Below, in pieces: positions 9,061-19,086 of a stretch of DNA of 30,619 bases. The position numbers and the translations under genes were made by a program. The stretch's first letter is position 1, and the number at the start of each line of letters is the position of its first letter. The notes below the pieces were generated by a model, which did not search any database, had not been told where the DNA came from, and saw only the letters and a list, made by a program, of their open reading frames with translations. Origin of the DNA: Spirogloea muscicola (Eukaryota; Streptophyta; Zygnematophyceae; Spirogloeales; Spirogloeaceae); the NCBI GenBank assembly GCA_009602725.1, contig WELB01000299.1:1-30619 (forward strand), written 5' to 3'.

Positions 9061-9894
9061 CCCTCACTTCCCCAGGGTAGAGGAGCGCAAGGCTGGAAGT
9101 AGCCTCTCACAGCCATTGCTTTCATCTGGAAGAGCCCTTTCCTCGCCGGGTTCTGCAGGCCGCAGCCGCCAAGGCACGGGCGGAAAGCAGATGCAAGGCA
9201 CGCCGTTCGAGGAGTCGTGTAGCGAGACGGGGAGGCGCATGCGGCACAACCAAGCCAGCGAGCCCGCGGCGTGGGGGGACCTGACCCTCGCCTGCGGACG
9301 GTGGACGGGCCCGTCGGGCCACGGTCTCGCCCCTTTAAGCCAGGCCCTTGTTGCGCATAAATCGGAACAGAGGCCACATGAAGCCAACACACCGTTCAGG
9401 CAAAAGCTAGGTGCAAAGAACGTGGCGGAGGAACGGTGGCGATGAGCGTGGAGCGGGGCAGCGCCGTCGCGTGCCCGCCCCCTCTTTTCCCCTCTTGCCA
9501 TTCCAACGCCTCCGCATCACAAGCTCTGCCCTGGCTTCTGGCACCGTCCTGCCCCACTCGCATCTAGCCTGGCCGTCACAGCCTCTGCCCCAATGAGGAG
9601 GAGCGTGCTTGTCTTTCTTTGATCTGTCATCAGGCGAGCTATCCAAACCCCACGGCCAACCTTCCTGACTGCACCTGCCTGCTGAGTCGGACACCTGCCC
9701 TCGGCCGCCCATAGCTGGCAGCCTCCGAGCCTGCAGCCCTGCTAAGCGCGCAAGTGCCCAAGCTCCTGGCCACGAGAGCGATGTCTCGCTGTTTCCCGCT
9801 TTGCATCATTGGCAAAGTGGCTGAGGCGCCTGCGCAGGGGGCTTGCAGCAAGCCCAATGGCTCTTAATCAAGCTGCAGAAGGTCGTCCTCTGCG
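9061..9894. other. GC-rich spacer without recognised gene
   Basis: Overlapping open frames on both strands reach about 145 codons but are arginine/proline/alanine-rich shadows of GC-rich DNA with no recognisable domain. Confidence 0.4.
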
Positions 9895-10137
9895 TCACAC
9901 CTCGACTTTTGCGTTTTGGGCAGCATGTGCCAACCCTTTCATGTAGTTGTAGATCATGCAATTGCTACTCCACTTGAGTAGCTCAAGGCAAAGGTCACAT
10001 GCAATGCCTCGAACTTTGTCTGTGTAACGCTTGGGGACTTTGTCACCTCGCGCTGCTGGTGCAATCAAGAAAAGCAATCGGTCCACGGTGAACTTCGGAG
10101 CTGTGTCGCCCTGTTTGTAGGGGAGGGCTGACGACAT
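9895..10137 (-). CDS. Hypothetical 80-residue ORF
   Basis: It has an ATG start (10137) and codes for 80 residues, including KQGDTAPKFTVDRLLFLIAP and a Cys/Leu-rich middle (GIACDLCLELLKW). I recognise no family. Two further minus-strand open stretches with protein-like composition lie upstream (about 10284-10455 with QLGGKASLAGDVDLVDHAKA, and 10861-11151), so this may be the last exon of an unrecognised multi-exon gene. I could not find splice sites joining them with confidence. Confidence 0.25.
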   Translation of the reverse strand: MSSALPYKQGDTAPKFTVDRLLFLIAPAARGDKVPKRYTDKVRGIACDLCLELLKWSSNCMIYNYMKGLAHAAQNAKVEV

Positions 10138-10283
10138 TCTGGCCTTATCTTAAGTTGACTATGTCCCGGTCATTGGAACACGTCAAAGCACAGCATCCTG
10201 CCAAAAGACGTGACCAGGAGGCATACCATCCCAGGCATGTCTTAACACATGCACTAATGTAAGGAAGCCATGACGACTCTCAC

Positions 10284-10455
10284 ATGCTAACATGTCAAGG
10301 ACAAACTTCTTCGCTTGAGCAACAAGCCTTTGTCACTGCCGCTGGCCTCCAAACAGTACTTGGTCCGTGGTCAAAAGAACCCGCCTTTGCATGGTCGACC
10401 AAGTCAACATCACCTGCAAGACTTGCTTTCCCGCCTAGCTGCGGCAGCACATTGT
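10284..10455 (-). other. Open stretch, possible exon
   Basis: The minus-strand frame reads YNVLPQLGGKASLAGDVDLV then DHAKAGSFDHGPSTVWRP and ends at a TGA, after a GATGCAG that could be an acceptor. The composition is protein-like, but no family is recognised and there is no ATG. Confidence 0.2.
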
Positions 10456-10860
10456 ACCTGCATCGTCTTCATTCGAAGTACGTAGTCATGACAGCAAGGA
10501 TAATTATTAGTTGAATGCAGGTGCATCAATATGCACGCTCCCTTTGAGGTCATCTGATGATTACTGTGCGACTTGACGCGGCAGAGCAGACTTGGGCTAC
10601 AGCAGAATTGAAGGAGGCCGAGCGCAACTTAGTTGCACAGCTGCTGGGATAGAGCATGGATGCCATAATTACGTGGTCACAAATGCGTGGGGCCAAGTTA
10701 GCAGCACACGTACTCAGGTTAGTCACAACGGCTCAGTCATCAGCCCTGCTGCTGCTCACTTGGCTGTCGCTGGTCATGCCAAATAAGAGCAGGTTCTATG
10801 TTTGGCCAGCAAATCAAGATGGAGGACGCTTGGCCAGCAAATCAAGTCGGGTACATAACC

Positions 10861-11151
10861 TTAAAAACTATGTGGGTGGATGGTCCCAGCCGTTGCTATT
10901 GGGAGCGCTAATACTGGCACTTGCCAATCCTGAGTAGTACGACCCATACAGGTCATGGGAAAGAAGTCCTTCGCTTTCGACTGTGCTTCAGGAGGCCTAT
11001 GCCGTGAGATCCTCTTGTCCACGTCTTGCTGATACTGCTTATGGATGCACTTGGAAGCTACTCTACCAGCAGACAACTGAGTAGTTTCAGAAGACACAGA
11101 AGATACAAGAACTGAAAGGACTGCTAAGTAGCTCACTGTACTGTCATCCAC
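10861..11151 (-). other. Open stretch, possible exon of an unrecognised gene
   Basis: A 96-codon minus-strand frame starts at GTG, not ATG. It opens with a moderately hydrophobic segment (YLAVLSVLVSSVSS) and continues with VASKCIHKQYQQDVDKRISR. A preceding GACAG could be an acceptor. No family is recognised; it is treated as a candidate exon only. Confidence 0.2.
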
Positions 11152-11425
11152 TGTCTTGCCTCTTGGCCTACGTCATAAGTGCTCTTCTGCTGCCTATGGG
11201 CAAGCTTGGTGCGAGCTTGGGCTCAGGGTTGAATCGCATGATCATTGTGGCAAAGGCTCGCTGCTCTTCAAGAGCTGCTTTTGAGGTAGGCATGTCTCCA
11301 TGCATTGGTCAGCATGCTTATTTGTGGCGCTGTGCTGTCTCCATCTCACTTGAGTAGTGCCAAGGGATGCACATGTCCATGTATCTGAAAGGTGGCGAAT
11401 GTCGCCAAAGTACTGAAGATAATGG

Positions 11426-13972
11426 TCAAGGAGGGACGGTGAAGTCTGGTGGGGGGTTTTGGTCGAGGTCAAGGCAGTGCCTGGCAGCAGCTAGGCCTTT
11501 TTTGCACAGTACCTCTGCAGCGGTCGTGTGCAGCGAGTCCAAGACAGGGAGCCACCATCTAGGAACATGCACTAAATGCGTGCAGTCGCGCATGGGTCTG
11601 TCTAAGTGTGTCTGGTGGAGGCCGTGCATGTCCATCTGCCTACTGCCAGCCCCTCGCGCTCAGCCACATCCTCATTCAATCTATTTCTCCACAGCTGCAG
11701 GAGCCCGAGGCAACAATGTTAGTGGGGGCTATTTAACATCCAAGACTTCATGTGATGCTGGCTGGCTACTTGACATAAGAGACAATCACATCAGGTGGCT
11801 TCACTCTTCTTGGCAATGCAATGCTGCCACCGATTGGAAGGCATAAACAGAATTGCACAACCCACGGGAGATGCAAGCAATAGGATTTTTAAATCGCAGG
11901 AAGGCAGCCAAATGCAGGCTGGAAAATGATTATTGGGATGACCGAGGAAATACAGGAGCTTTCAGAATGGGTCAGCAGTTCACCTGCATAGCTAGTCTTG
12001 GAGCCGGTTGGCAGGTGGTCATGTCTTTGACTGTTCTATTGGCTAGTAAGGAAAATTCTCCTGAGCCATCGCTAGAGAAGAAAATGTTGAGGCAGGGTCT
12101 GCCGGAAGAAGGCCGCCTTCCGAGGATGTTGGTGAAAGGCCCCCATGCTGCGGCTCAAAGCATCTAGATCATATTTCAGTCGTGCCTCTTCCAAAGATGT
12201 ATAATGAATGCCCAAATTTGAGATGATCTGCAAGTAACAGAAGGTAAGGGGCTCTTGAAGATCCACTCTCCTACTTCCACATCCACCTGTATTTTGGATT
12301 CAGTCCACAATGTATGCTGACGGTGTATCTGTCTTTGACATTCTTCAAACAACAGAAACGGCATCACAGAGCACACATGGCTTACATATAATACTATCAG
12401 GTGCATCAAAAGCTACTGACCACGTCATAATTGCGAAAAATGTAATCCAGGTGAGCAGGGAGGAGGCAATAGCCTCCTGGCCTCTTTCCGCCCAGTCCAG
12501 GGGCAAGCTTGTACGCTGTCACAGACGGAGCTTACATGAAGCTACTGCTTCCAGATGAAGTCTGCATGCTGTCCTCCACAACAAGCATCTGGAGGTATTT
12601 ACTGCTACGATTGATATTATAATCCATTTGCCAGCTTCAAGATCCAAGCGGGTGGACTGTGGCCTGTGCCTCCTGTGCCTTTTGCTCTGCAAAGCTTGTT
12701 CAAGCCTGGGCTGAGTCCTTCTGTGACACCAGTGGCATCATCAACCCCAAAACTTTCTACATTCTGGACGCCAACAGCAGCGTCATGGATCTGAATAAGG
12801 TCGTTCGCTTACCTCGCCAATATGACCACAGTGCCCCTCCAAAAGGGCCCTCCAGGGACGCGGTAGTAGACCAAGTGTCCTCCCACTTACCCAGCCACTC
12901 AGTTGTGCCCTTGGCTAGCATCTGGTCAACGTCATCTGTCAGATTCATGTTGTAGAAGTACCTGGAAGGGCAACCGGCAGGGCAGGTATGGTGGGTTTCA
13001 GACAACACTAGTGCTGCAAATGTGTTGAGGAGACTGGCCAATATTTGGCATTGCATCCTTTCAGCAGCTTTCTCTGATGGTCCCTGTGGACAGCATGCCG
13101 TGATTAACTGCTTGGACATGAAGCACGAGCAGGCAATGCAGTTTGTATACGTTGTAGTTGGGCCTGTGATGTACTCCCCGTAGCCGCGTAGTTGTAAGGA
13201 CTTGCCAAAGATGGCGTAGACCTGAGCAGTCAGAGAGTCTCCAATGAGCGCCACCTTCTTTCCCCTCAGAAGCTGCACAAGAGGCAAGCACGTCAGTCCA
13301 GCAGAGTGTGGCAGCTATTGCAGCTCGTCAGCTAAAAAACGGCATCATGGTCATTGATGGCATGTGGGGCTAGTATGATAGTCTGTGGAAGACAGATCTC
13401 GAGCACCTACAGCAATTACCATGCTGGCAAATTGAGCTTCTAGCAGTCCTCTGCACCTCACTGACCCTCCCTGGTTGTGTGACAGCAGATTTCCTTTTGC
13501 AAGCACTCACACTTAGCAAAATGGATGATGAACAGAGTACTGATTGCAAAATGCTTGAGCTTACGAGCGCTACGTCGACCGCATCATAGACGTGGGAGCT
13601 ATCTGTGTGGATGAAGACGTAGCTGCGAAACTTTTCATTGGCGTCCTCATGGTATGTGAATGACTGGCAGGCCCGCTTTGTTATGGGCCCCATCCATTTG
13701 TACAGCTCTGGCGGCCGGCGCCGGGCACTGCCGCCAGCATTCTCACCTTCCTCCAAGGACCTCCGCAAGTGCAGCCTGTCCTTGCAACTGGTGCAATGCC
13801 CCCTGGCAAAGAGCTGGGCCCGTTGACTGCACAGATCTCTCCCAGCATGCCCAGCAAAGGGTTTGAATCGTTTCTCAATGTGAGCAGCAGATTGGGTTGC
13901 TGCCAAGATGTCACCCCCAACCCAGCTCAGAAACAGCGCGGCAAGGCATAGGAGCAATCGCGTCACTGGCAT
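11426..13972 (-). pseudogene. SGNH/PC-esterase-like paralogue B, two frameshifts
   Basis: It has the same six-exon layout as paralogue A: 13972-13565, 13272-13151, 12961-12813, 12515-12421, 12227-11984 and 11694-11426. Splice phases are identical and exon 2 is 122 nt as in A and C. The start is a clear ATG with a signal peptide (LLLCLAALFLSWVGG). Exon 2 has VALIGDSLTAQVY, and the last exon has DCTHL and WWLPVLDSLHTT. Two lesions break the frame. Exon 5 carries one extra T in the run encoding QHFFS (near 12078), which brings an immediate TAG. The last exon lacks about 13 nt found in A, just before QMDMHG (near 11640). Together they would separate the GDS block from the DCTH block. Either lesion could be an assembly error, but two independent ones favour a pseudogene. 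Confidence 0.82.
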
Positions 13973-14990
13973 CGTGCTAGGTTCCAGAATGTGTCGTCAC
14001 GCATGTCTCACATGGACTGCTCCAACCACTGTGCCTTGTCCCAGGGACCTCCTCCTCTGCCCATGAAGGGTGCCATCTGTGGTCTCAGGGATGTGCCAGC
14101 ATTGGCAGGGCGGGCCATGCCTCAATGGCGGACGAGGATTGCCGGCGTGCGCGACCTGCTGTGCAAGCTGGCAGTGTCAGCAGCCCAGGTACCTGGTACT
14201 GACGTGCCCCTTGAAAGCGGCGCTCAGGCGGGCGCGCGAGCCCAGCGCGGACAAGGGCCATTGCAGTAAAACTGGCAGAGGATCGGCGGCTGAGACGAGA
14301 TGAAGCTGCGGAAGGGAAGGGAGATTATGGCTGTCTCCTGTCTGGGGTGGCAATGGCTGGGAGGAGAAGCTGTTCCCAGCCAGCCCAGTGCGACTACCAT
14401 CAAGAGGGCGACGGCCTTGCAAGGCCAGCCCAAGAGAGCGCTAGCGGATCTCTGGCAGGCCGTGAGGCGTCGACGTGGTTCTCGACCCCGGCTGGAAAGG
14501 GAAGTCGGGAGTGCACCCCAAACCCCGAAGAGCAGGGGGCTGGTTCTGGCCAGGAGGTGGACGACGGCAGGAGGCTCCTCGGGGCCTGACAGCGTCAGCG
14601 TCCCGGCCCGAGCGGACCGAGGGGTATAACGATGGCGGCGGAGAGTGCGGGATGACGTCACAACGGCGGTCCGGGGCTGAGGGCCTGCGATGGCGAGATC
14701 GGGGTCACCTCGCCACCGGCCCGACTGCAGTAATGGAGCCGCTGTTGCTCGTCTCCTGGCCTGGTGCGGGCGTGGGTGGGGGCAAGCGGTGGGAGCACGC
14801 ACAGGTCCCGGCGTGGCTGGAGGCCGCTGCCGCGTGGGCACAGCGAGACGAGATGCGTGCTTCCCGGCGGGCCGGGAGGATCGCCGCCGGCTCCACCAGC
14901 GCCCTGAAGTGGCGCTCGCATCAACCCCGACGGAGGTGAGCAATCTCCAACCTCTCTCCGGGAGAATTGCCTGGCGGGGTTGATGCGAGT
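13973..14990. other. GC-rich spacer without recognised gene
   Basis: Long overlapping frames occur on both strands (up to 239 codons on the minus strand, 14224-14943), with Arg/Pro/Ala/Ser-rich composition and no domain. The interval nearest 13972 should contain the promoter of paralogue B. No gene is supported. Confidence 0.45.
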
Positions 14991-14994
14991 CGCT

Positions 14995-15060
14995 GCTTAC
15001 CGTCTGTATGCACCTGACTGGCTCTTACAGCCGCTCTTTCAATATCAGCAGCCGCATTCA
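14995..15060 (+). repeat. 3' tail of the LTRGY element, without its ORF
   Basis: TTACCGTCTGTATGCACCTG onward to ATCAGCAGCCGCATTCAAGC matches the segment following the stop codon in the copies at 1340-1397 and 24290-24346. The reading frame itself is absent, so the tail can occur alone. Confidence 0.65.
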
Positions 15061-15233
15061 AGCTTTTACCGTGGGGCGGTCGCTTTACTGAACGGCGCGC
15101 GATGGGCATGATAAGTAAGCAAGCAGACCTTGTCTATTCCTTTGGGCTGGCCTCTCCCAGCCACCGGTAAATCTGGCCGCGCTTGCTTCAAGTAAACAAG
15201 CTCATCCCAAGGCAACGGGGCGAGGGCTGTGCA

Positions 15234-15357
15234 AAGCCAGCCGAAATGCCAGCCCTAAACCGTTAAGCAAGCGAGTGACTGTATGTAAGAAGAACAAGCC
15301 AGCCGAAATGCCAGCCCTAAACCGTAAAGCAAGCGAGTGACTGTATGTAAGAATAAC
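15234..15357. repeat. Two-copy tandem repeat, period 62 bp
   Basis: The unit begins AAGCCAGCCGAAATGCCAGC and ends ACTGTATGTAAGAA; copies start at 15234 and 15296 with only a few differences. It sits immediately downstream of a GGGCTGGCCTCTCCCAGCCA module (15146-15165). Confidence 0.85.
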
Positions 15358-15714
15358 AAAGTAAAAACTAAGAGGGGGCTAAGTTAACAAAGCGAGAAGA
15401 CGAGCATTGAAGCAAGTTTTTGCCCATCACCACTGATGCCCAGGAGACGTTGTCGCCGCATCACCCTGAACCATCGTGAGGATGTGCAACCTGGCGGAGG
15501 ACCACGTGCAATGTTGACGTGGTTGTCATGGAAGTCTCCCGAAGGCCCTTCAATGACCTGAAATTTGGTGAGTAGTCCATATCAAAGAAGTGCGCTACCA
15601 CTTTCACGCGCCCGCCGTGATGACCTCCTACCAGCACCATTCGACAGCTGTGGTTGCACAAGTCCTCGATTCCCCACCTTGCTTGAGAGGACTGCTAGTC
15701 TTCTTGTTGTGCAC

Positions 15715-15935
15715 GTTGGATGGATGTGGTTCCAACCGTACTGGGAATGTCGGTAGCATTAAGCAAATTGTTGTTCTTGAGCAGCCGCGTGTCACTTTGT
15801 CTGCATCGAGCCAGGCCCATGCTTGGCACCAGAAAGCTGGGCGAGCATTATGTGGTGGCAGGGGGGCTTGAGGTATGCCGTCTAGCATCCGGGCATCAAC
15901 CTCTACGTACTGACTACCATAAAGCCGCGGATAGT
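15715..15935 (+). repeat. Degenerate copy of the LTRGY small-ORF repeat
   Basis: The frame gives SSQAHAWHQKAGRALCGGR, the conserved core, then a TGA. After a frame change, NLYVLTT appears where other copies have DLYVLTRGY. The element is broken by at least one stop and a frameshift. Confidence 0.65.
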
Positions 15936-16072
15936 AAGCCCTCCACCATGTCCGTCTGCACTGTCTTCTTAGCCCCTCCTAGTTCAGAGCTTCACCTTGC
16001 GTAGACCCAGAATTTTCACTCCCTGTGCTCTTTGCATGAACAACCTATTGACTCGGATTGGCCTCCTTTCAG

Positions 16073-16130
16073 TCCATGCGCACCGCACACCGTCTCTCTC
16101 GCTGACCCGTGGTTACTGAGCGGGTCAGCT
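16073..16130 (+). repeat. 3' end of the LTRGY element with hairpin
   Basis: CTGACCCGTGGTTACTGA (16102-16119) encodes LTRGY-stop. GCTGACCCG (16101-16109) pairs with CGGGTCAGC (16120-16128), so the stop codon lies in the loop of a potential hairpin. Just upstream is TGCGCACCGCAC (from 16077), the reverse complement of the GTGCGGTGCGCA motif found at four other places. Confidence 0.7.
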
Positions 16131-16304
16131 GATCAGTAGGCGGCCTCAACTGATTGCTTGTGTGCTTGGCCACGTTGGCCTTCTGTCACGCGTATTTCTC
16201 CCACCAGGAGACTAAGCCAGCCCGACAAGAATTGACAAGGTTCGAAGGGGCCAAAATACGAAGGGGGCCATAAGAGCTAGCTCAGAACTGGGGCAGGAGG
16301 AATC

Positions 16305-16640
16305 ACTCAATCACTGCGAGTGAGGAGCCTCAAATCCGACAGACTAGCTGCCGGACAATAATCCCCCTGACGAAAGCCAGAGGCTGCAGCGAGAGCACGG
16401 CCAGCACGCAGGTGCAAGGCGTGGGCCATGGACTGCTGAAGGGAGATGGACACCCACCAGGAGAGCATCGCCCGCGACCACGCGGCGGCTGAACAAAGAC
16501 TTGCGATACGCATTTTGGAGCAAGAAGCAGGGCGGCGAGGAGATGCAAGGCCAGCCAAGCCAGTACACTGATCTTGCAACTTCTATGCAAGGATTGGCTA
16601 TCTAAAGCGAAGGCCACAAGGCTGAGAGTGCCCTCCGCCA
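16305..16640 (-). repeat. Minus-strand copy of the LTRGY small-ORF repeat
   Basis: The minus-strand frame reads LQQSMAHALHLRAGRALAAA through PAASLSDLRLLTRSD to a TGA at 16307-16309. The core agrees with the plus-strand copies, but the final residues are SD instead of GY. The copy at 30300-30480 shares its nucleotide core. Confidence 0.7.
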
Positions 16641-16769
16641 ACCCCCGCTCCTGCTGCGCTTAGCTGGGGTCACGCCTGGCCTGCGGACCAGGGGCCACTC
16701 GCAGCAGCGGGCGACCTCAAGTATGTAGATCTGCTTGCTCATCTGTATGTGGGGTCTTCCGGCCCACCG

Positions 16770-16985
16770 CCTATCCTCCCCCTCTTGCCGGCAGCCTACT
16801 TGTCATTCTTGCAACGTCGAGTGTCAGCTTGTCTGCAGCGAGCTCAGGCTCATGCTTTGCATCAGAAAGCTGGTCGAGCCTTAGCTGGTAGCTCAAGAGC
16901 TTGTCGATTGCCGTCCGGTATGCGGGCATCAGTCAGCGACCTCTATGTGCTGACTCGTGGTTACTGAGCGGGTCAGCTTAGTAGC
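16770..16985 (+). repeat. Intact-frame copy of the LTRGY small-ORF repeat
   Basis: The frame is open to TGA at 16965-16967 and reads CLQRAQAHALHQKAGRALAG, later SDLYVLTRGY. Against the copies at 1111 and 24063 the differences include conservative changes (R to K, S to A). After the stop comes CGGGTCAGC, which can pair with GCTGACTCG upstream of it. Confidence 0.75.
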
Positions 16986-17199
16986 AGGTGACGTACATTT
17001 GTCAATGTGCCTGCCTTTGTGTTTGGCCACACAGGCCCTCCATCTCTTAGTACATACTCATCTTTACACACTGTTTTGGAGATGCGCTTCTGGCCCCTTC
17101 GTAGTTTGGCCCCTTCTTCGCCCCTTTCGTACCACCCCTTAGGTCCTCGTTTCCACACTCTCCTTCAAAATATCCCCAATCTAGGCTACACACGACATG

Positions 17200-17425
17200 C
17201 AGATGTGTTCCCGGCTGAGATGGGCTTGCCAGCTGCATATCTGTCGTTCTTGCGACGATGAGCACGCTACAAACGGCCTGTTTGCAGCGTGCTCAAGCTA
17301 ATGCTTTGCACCAGAAAGCTGGGCGAGCTCTAGTTGGTGGCAGAAGGGCTTCGTATCTGCCATCTAGTATTCAGGAATCGAATAGCGACCTTTATGTTTT
17401 GACCCGTGTTACTGAGCGGGTCAGT
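17200..17425 (+). repeat. Copy of the LTRGY small-ORF repeat with a terminal 1-nt deletion
   Basis: The frame reads CLQRAQANALHQKAGRALVG and SDLYVLTR, after which one base is missing relative to the other copies (CGTGTTACTGAG), so the terminal GY-stop is lost. It is closest to the 16.8-kb copy, suggesting local duplication. Confidence 0.7.
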
Positions 17426-17574
17426 CTGCTGTAGGTTATGTAGGTCTTCAGATGTGCTTGCCTTTGTACCTAGCCATTTGGCCTTTGTTCATTTCATATA
17501 CACGAACTCTTTTCTTCGTAGCTGCTTTGTTTCTTGTTGTGCTTGTTTCTCTTAGCGCTTTCCCTGGCCCCCTT

Positions 17575-17735
17575 CTCATACTTCGTTCATTCTCTTTTGG
17601 CTGGCTTTTCCAGCCCCTACCCTCAACGGGCGAGCCCTTCTCTTTCAGCACTTCTTCGCCCCTTGTCAATTTCGGGCTGGTTTCTCACAGCCCTTGCCTC
17701 CACCTGGAGAGCCACTTCTTCCCTGCCACTCACTT
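17575..17735 (+). repeat. Interspersed GGCTGG...CCAGCC / CACAGCC modules
   Basis: Two neighbouring units occur: TTGGCTGGCTTTTCCAGCCC with CTACCCTCAACGGGCGAGCC (about 17598-17635), and CGGGCTGGTTTCTCACAGCC with CACCTGGAGAGCCACTTCTT (about 17673-17727). Both types recur across the window in either orientation. Confidence 0.65.
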
Positions 17736-17880
17736 CACGCTTGTATCATGTCGGCAAGCCATCCAGTCACCGCAACAAAAAAGGAAAGTTCACCGCAATA
17801 GGAGGCCCCGCCACCGACCACCTACCACCGACCCTCGTCATCGCCAGGGTTGGCCGCAGCCGCCAAGCTCCCTTTTTGCC

Positions 17881-18112
17881 CGCGCCTCACGCGACAGCCA
17901 GCTCGCCCACACGCCCGCCTTCATACTTGCGGCACCCCGATAAAGTAGATGCCAGATACCCTCTGCATGCATTCGGCCCCTATCCTCAATGGGCGAGCCC
18001 TTTCTTCTTTTTGCTCGCGCCTCACGCGACACCCAGCTCGCCCACGCGCCCGCCTTCATACCTGCAGCACCCCAATAAAGTAGATGCCAGATACCCTCTG
18101 CATGCATTCGGC
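17881..18112. repeat. Tandem repeat, period 135 bp
   Basis: A unit beginning CGCGCCTCACGCGACA at 17881 is repeated from 18016 with a few changes, including GCCCGCCTTCATAC and GTAGATGCCAGATACCCTCT. The second copy is partial (about 97 bp). The unit contains a GGGCGAGCCCTTTCTTCTTT segment that is itself shared with other repeats. Confidence 0.85.
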
Positions 18113-18159
18113 TGGCTTTCGCAGCTTATCAGGCGAAATGTATAATAAGCTCTTCCAAG

Positions 18160-19086
18160 GGGGCCGAGGGCTGTCCCAAGCCAGCCCGAACATGCAGGGG
18201 GAATAGAAGTCGGGGCTTCTCAGCCTGCAGCTAGTATCAGCAGCCGCAAACTGTCTTTCCTTTCTTTCCTTCCTGCAAGCACTCCGTCGGCCTCTCCAAT
18301 CGTGAGAGGGCCTGCACTTCAGCCTATAGCGGCCCCTGGCCTTGCAGCCGCCCTGTAAGGGCTCGCTACGGCACTTCGCGGCAGCTCTGCTGGCCGTGGT
18401 GGCGCCCGCAGGGCTCTGGGTTACCAGCCCGGCCAGCGCCAGGGCCGGCTGGCGCTATGGTGCGACTACGTCGTGTGATTGCCACGAGCGGAGGAGGCAC
18501 CCGGCTAAGGCTGGCCAGCGGCGCTGCAGCCGGTCAGGCAGCGCATGCGGCAGTGAACCGCGCTGAGGCTTGCAGCTTGGTGGCCACTTCCAGAGCACAC
18601 TTTCGTGAATGCGAAGTGCTCATCCCAGTGGGAGCCAAGCGGCCAAGGGGTTCCGGCACAGTCCACAATGGGCGAAGCTCCGAGGCCTTTTGTTAGCCAG
18701 CTTGCAGCCTGCTTCGTTGCACTCGCACTCGCCTGAACCTGTGCGGAAGAGATGGCCTGGAGGACCTGCAGCTACTATAACGCCAGCAAAGTAGGCCCTG
18801 CCAATGCTGGCTGGCTTGTAAGCTTGGCGCACGCAGCAGTGGTTGCAGCCAATACTTAGTGGTGCACAGGTGCTAGGCGCAAAGCAACAAGCGCCAGGTG
18901 CAGGCTTCGCGGCTGCGGTAGTGCAGCCCTGGGATGGCCAAGCGCCTCAGTCCTTGAGAGGACGCGTGTGACCCGGACAGGAGCGTGTGACCACACTGCC
19001 AAGGGCTGGCTCGCAGCCACCAGCAGGACTGGTGGAAGCCGCAGGTCCAGAAAGCCCAGGCGATTAGGCGAGGCAGTTTTGAGTAA
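18160..19086. other. Spacer upstream of paralogue C
   Basis: No signal-peptide exon comparable to those of paralogues A and B could be found. One alanine-rich hydrophobic stretch (LRHFAAALLAVVAPAGLW, about 18366-18419, plus strand) looks like a signal peptide but has no in-frame ATG and does not join to paralogue C. Confidence 0.35.

Noticed and set aside
14224-14943. 239-codon open frame on the minus strand
   Set aside because: Arg/Pro/Ser-rich, overlaps an equally long open frame on the other strand, and has no domain; it fits stop-poor GC-rich DNA.
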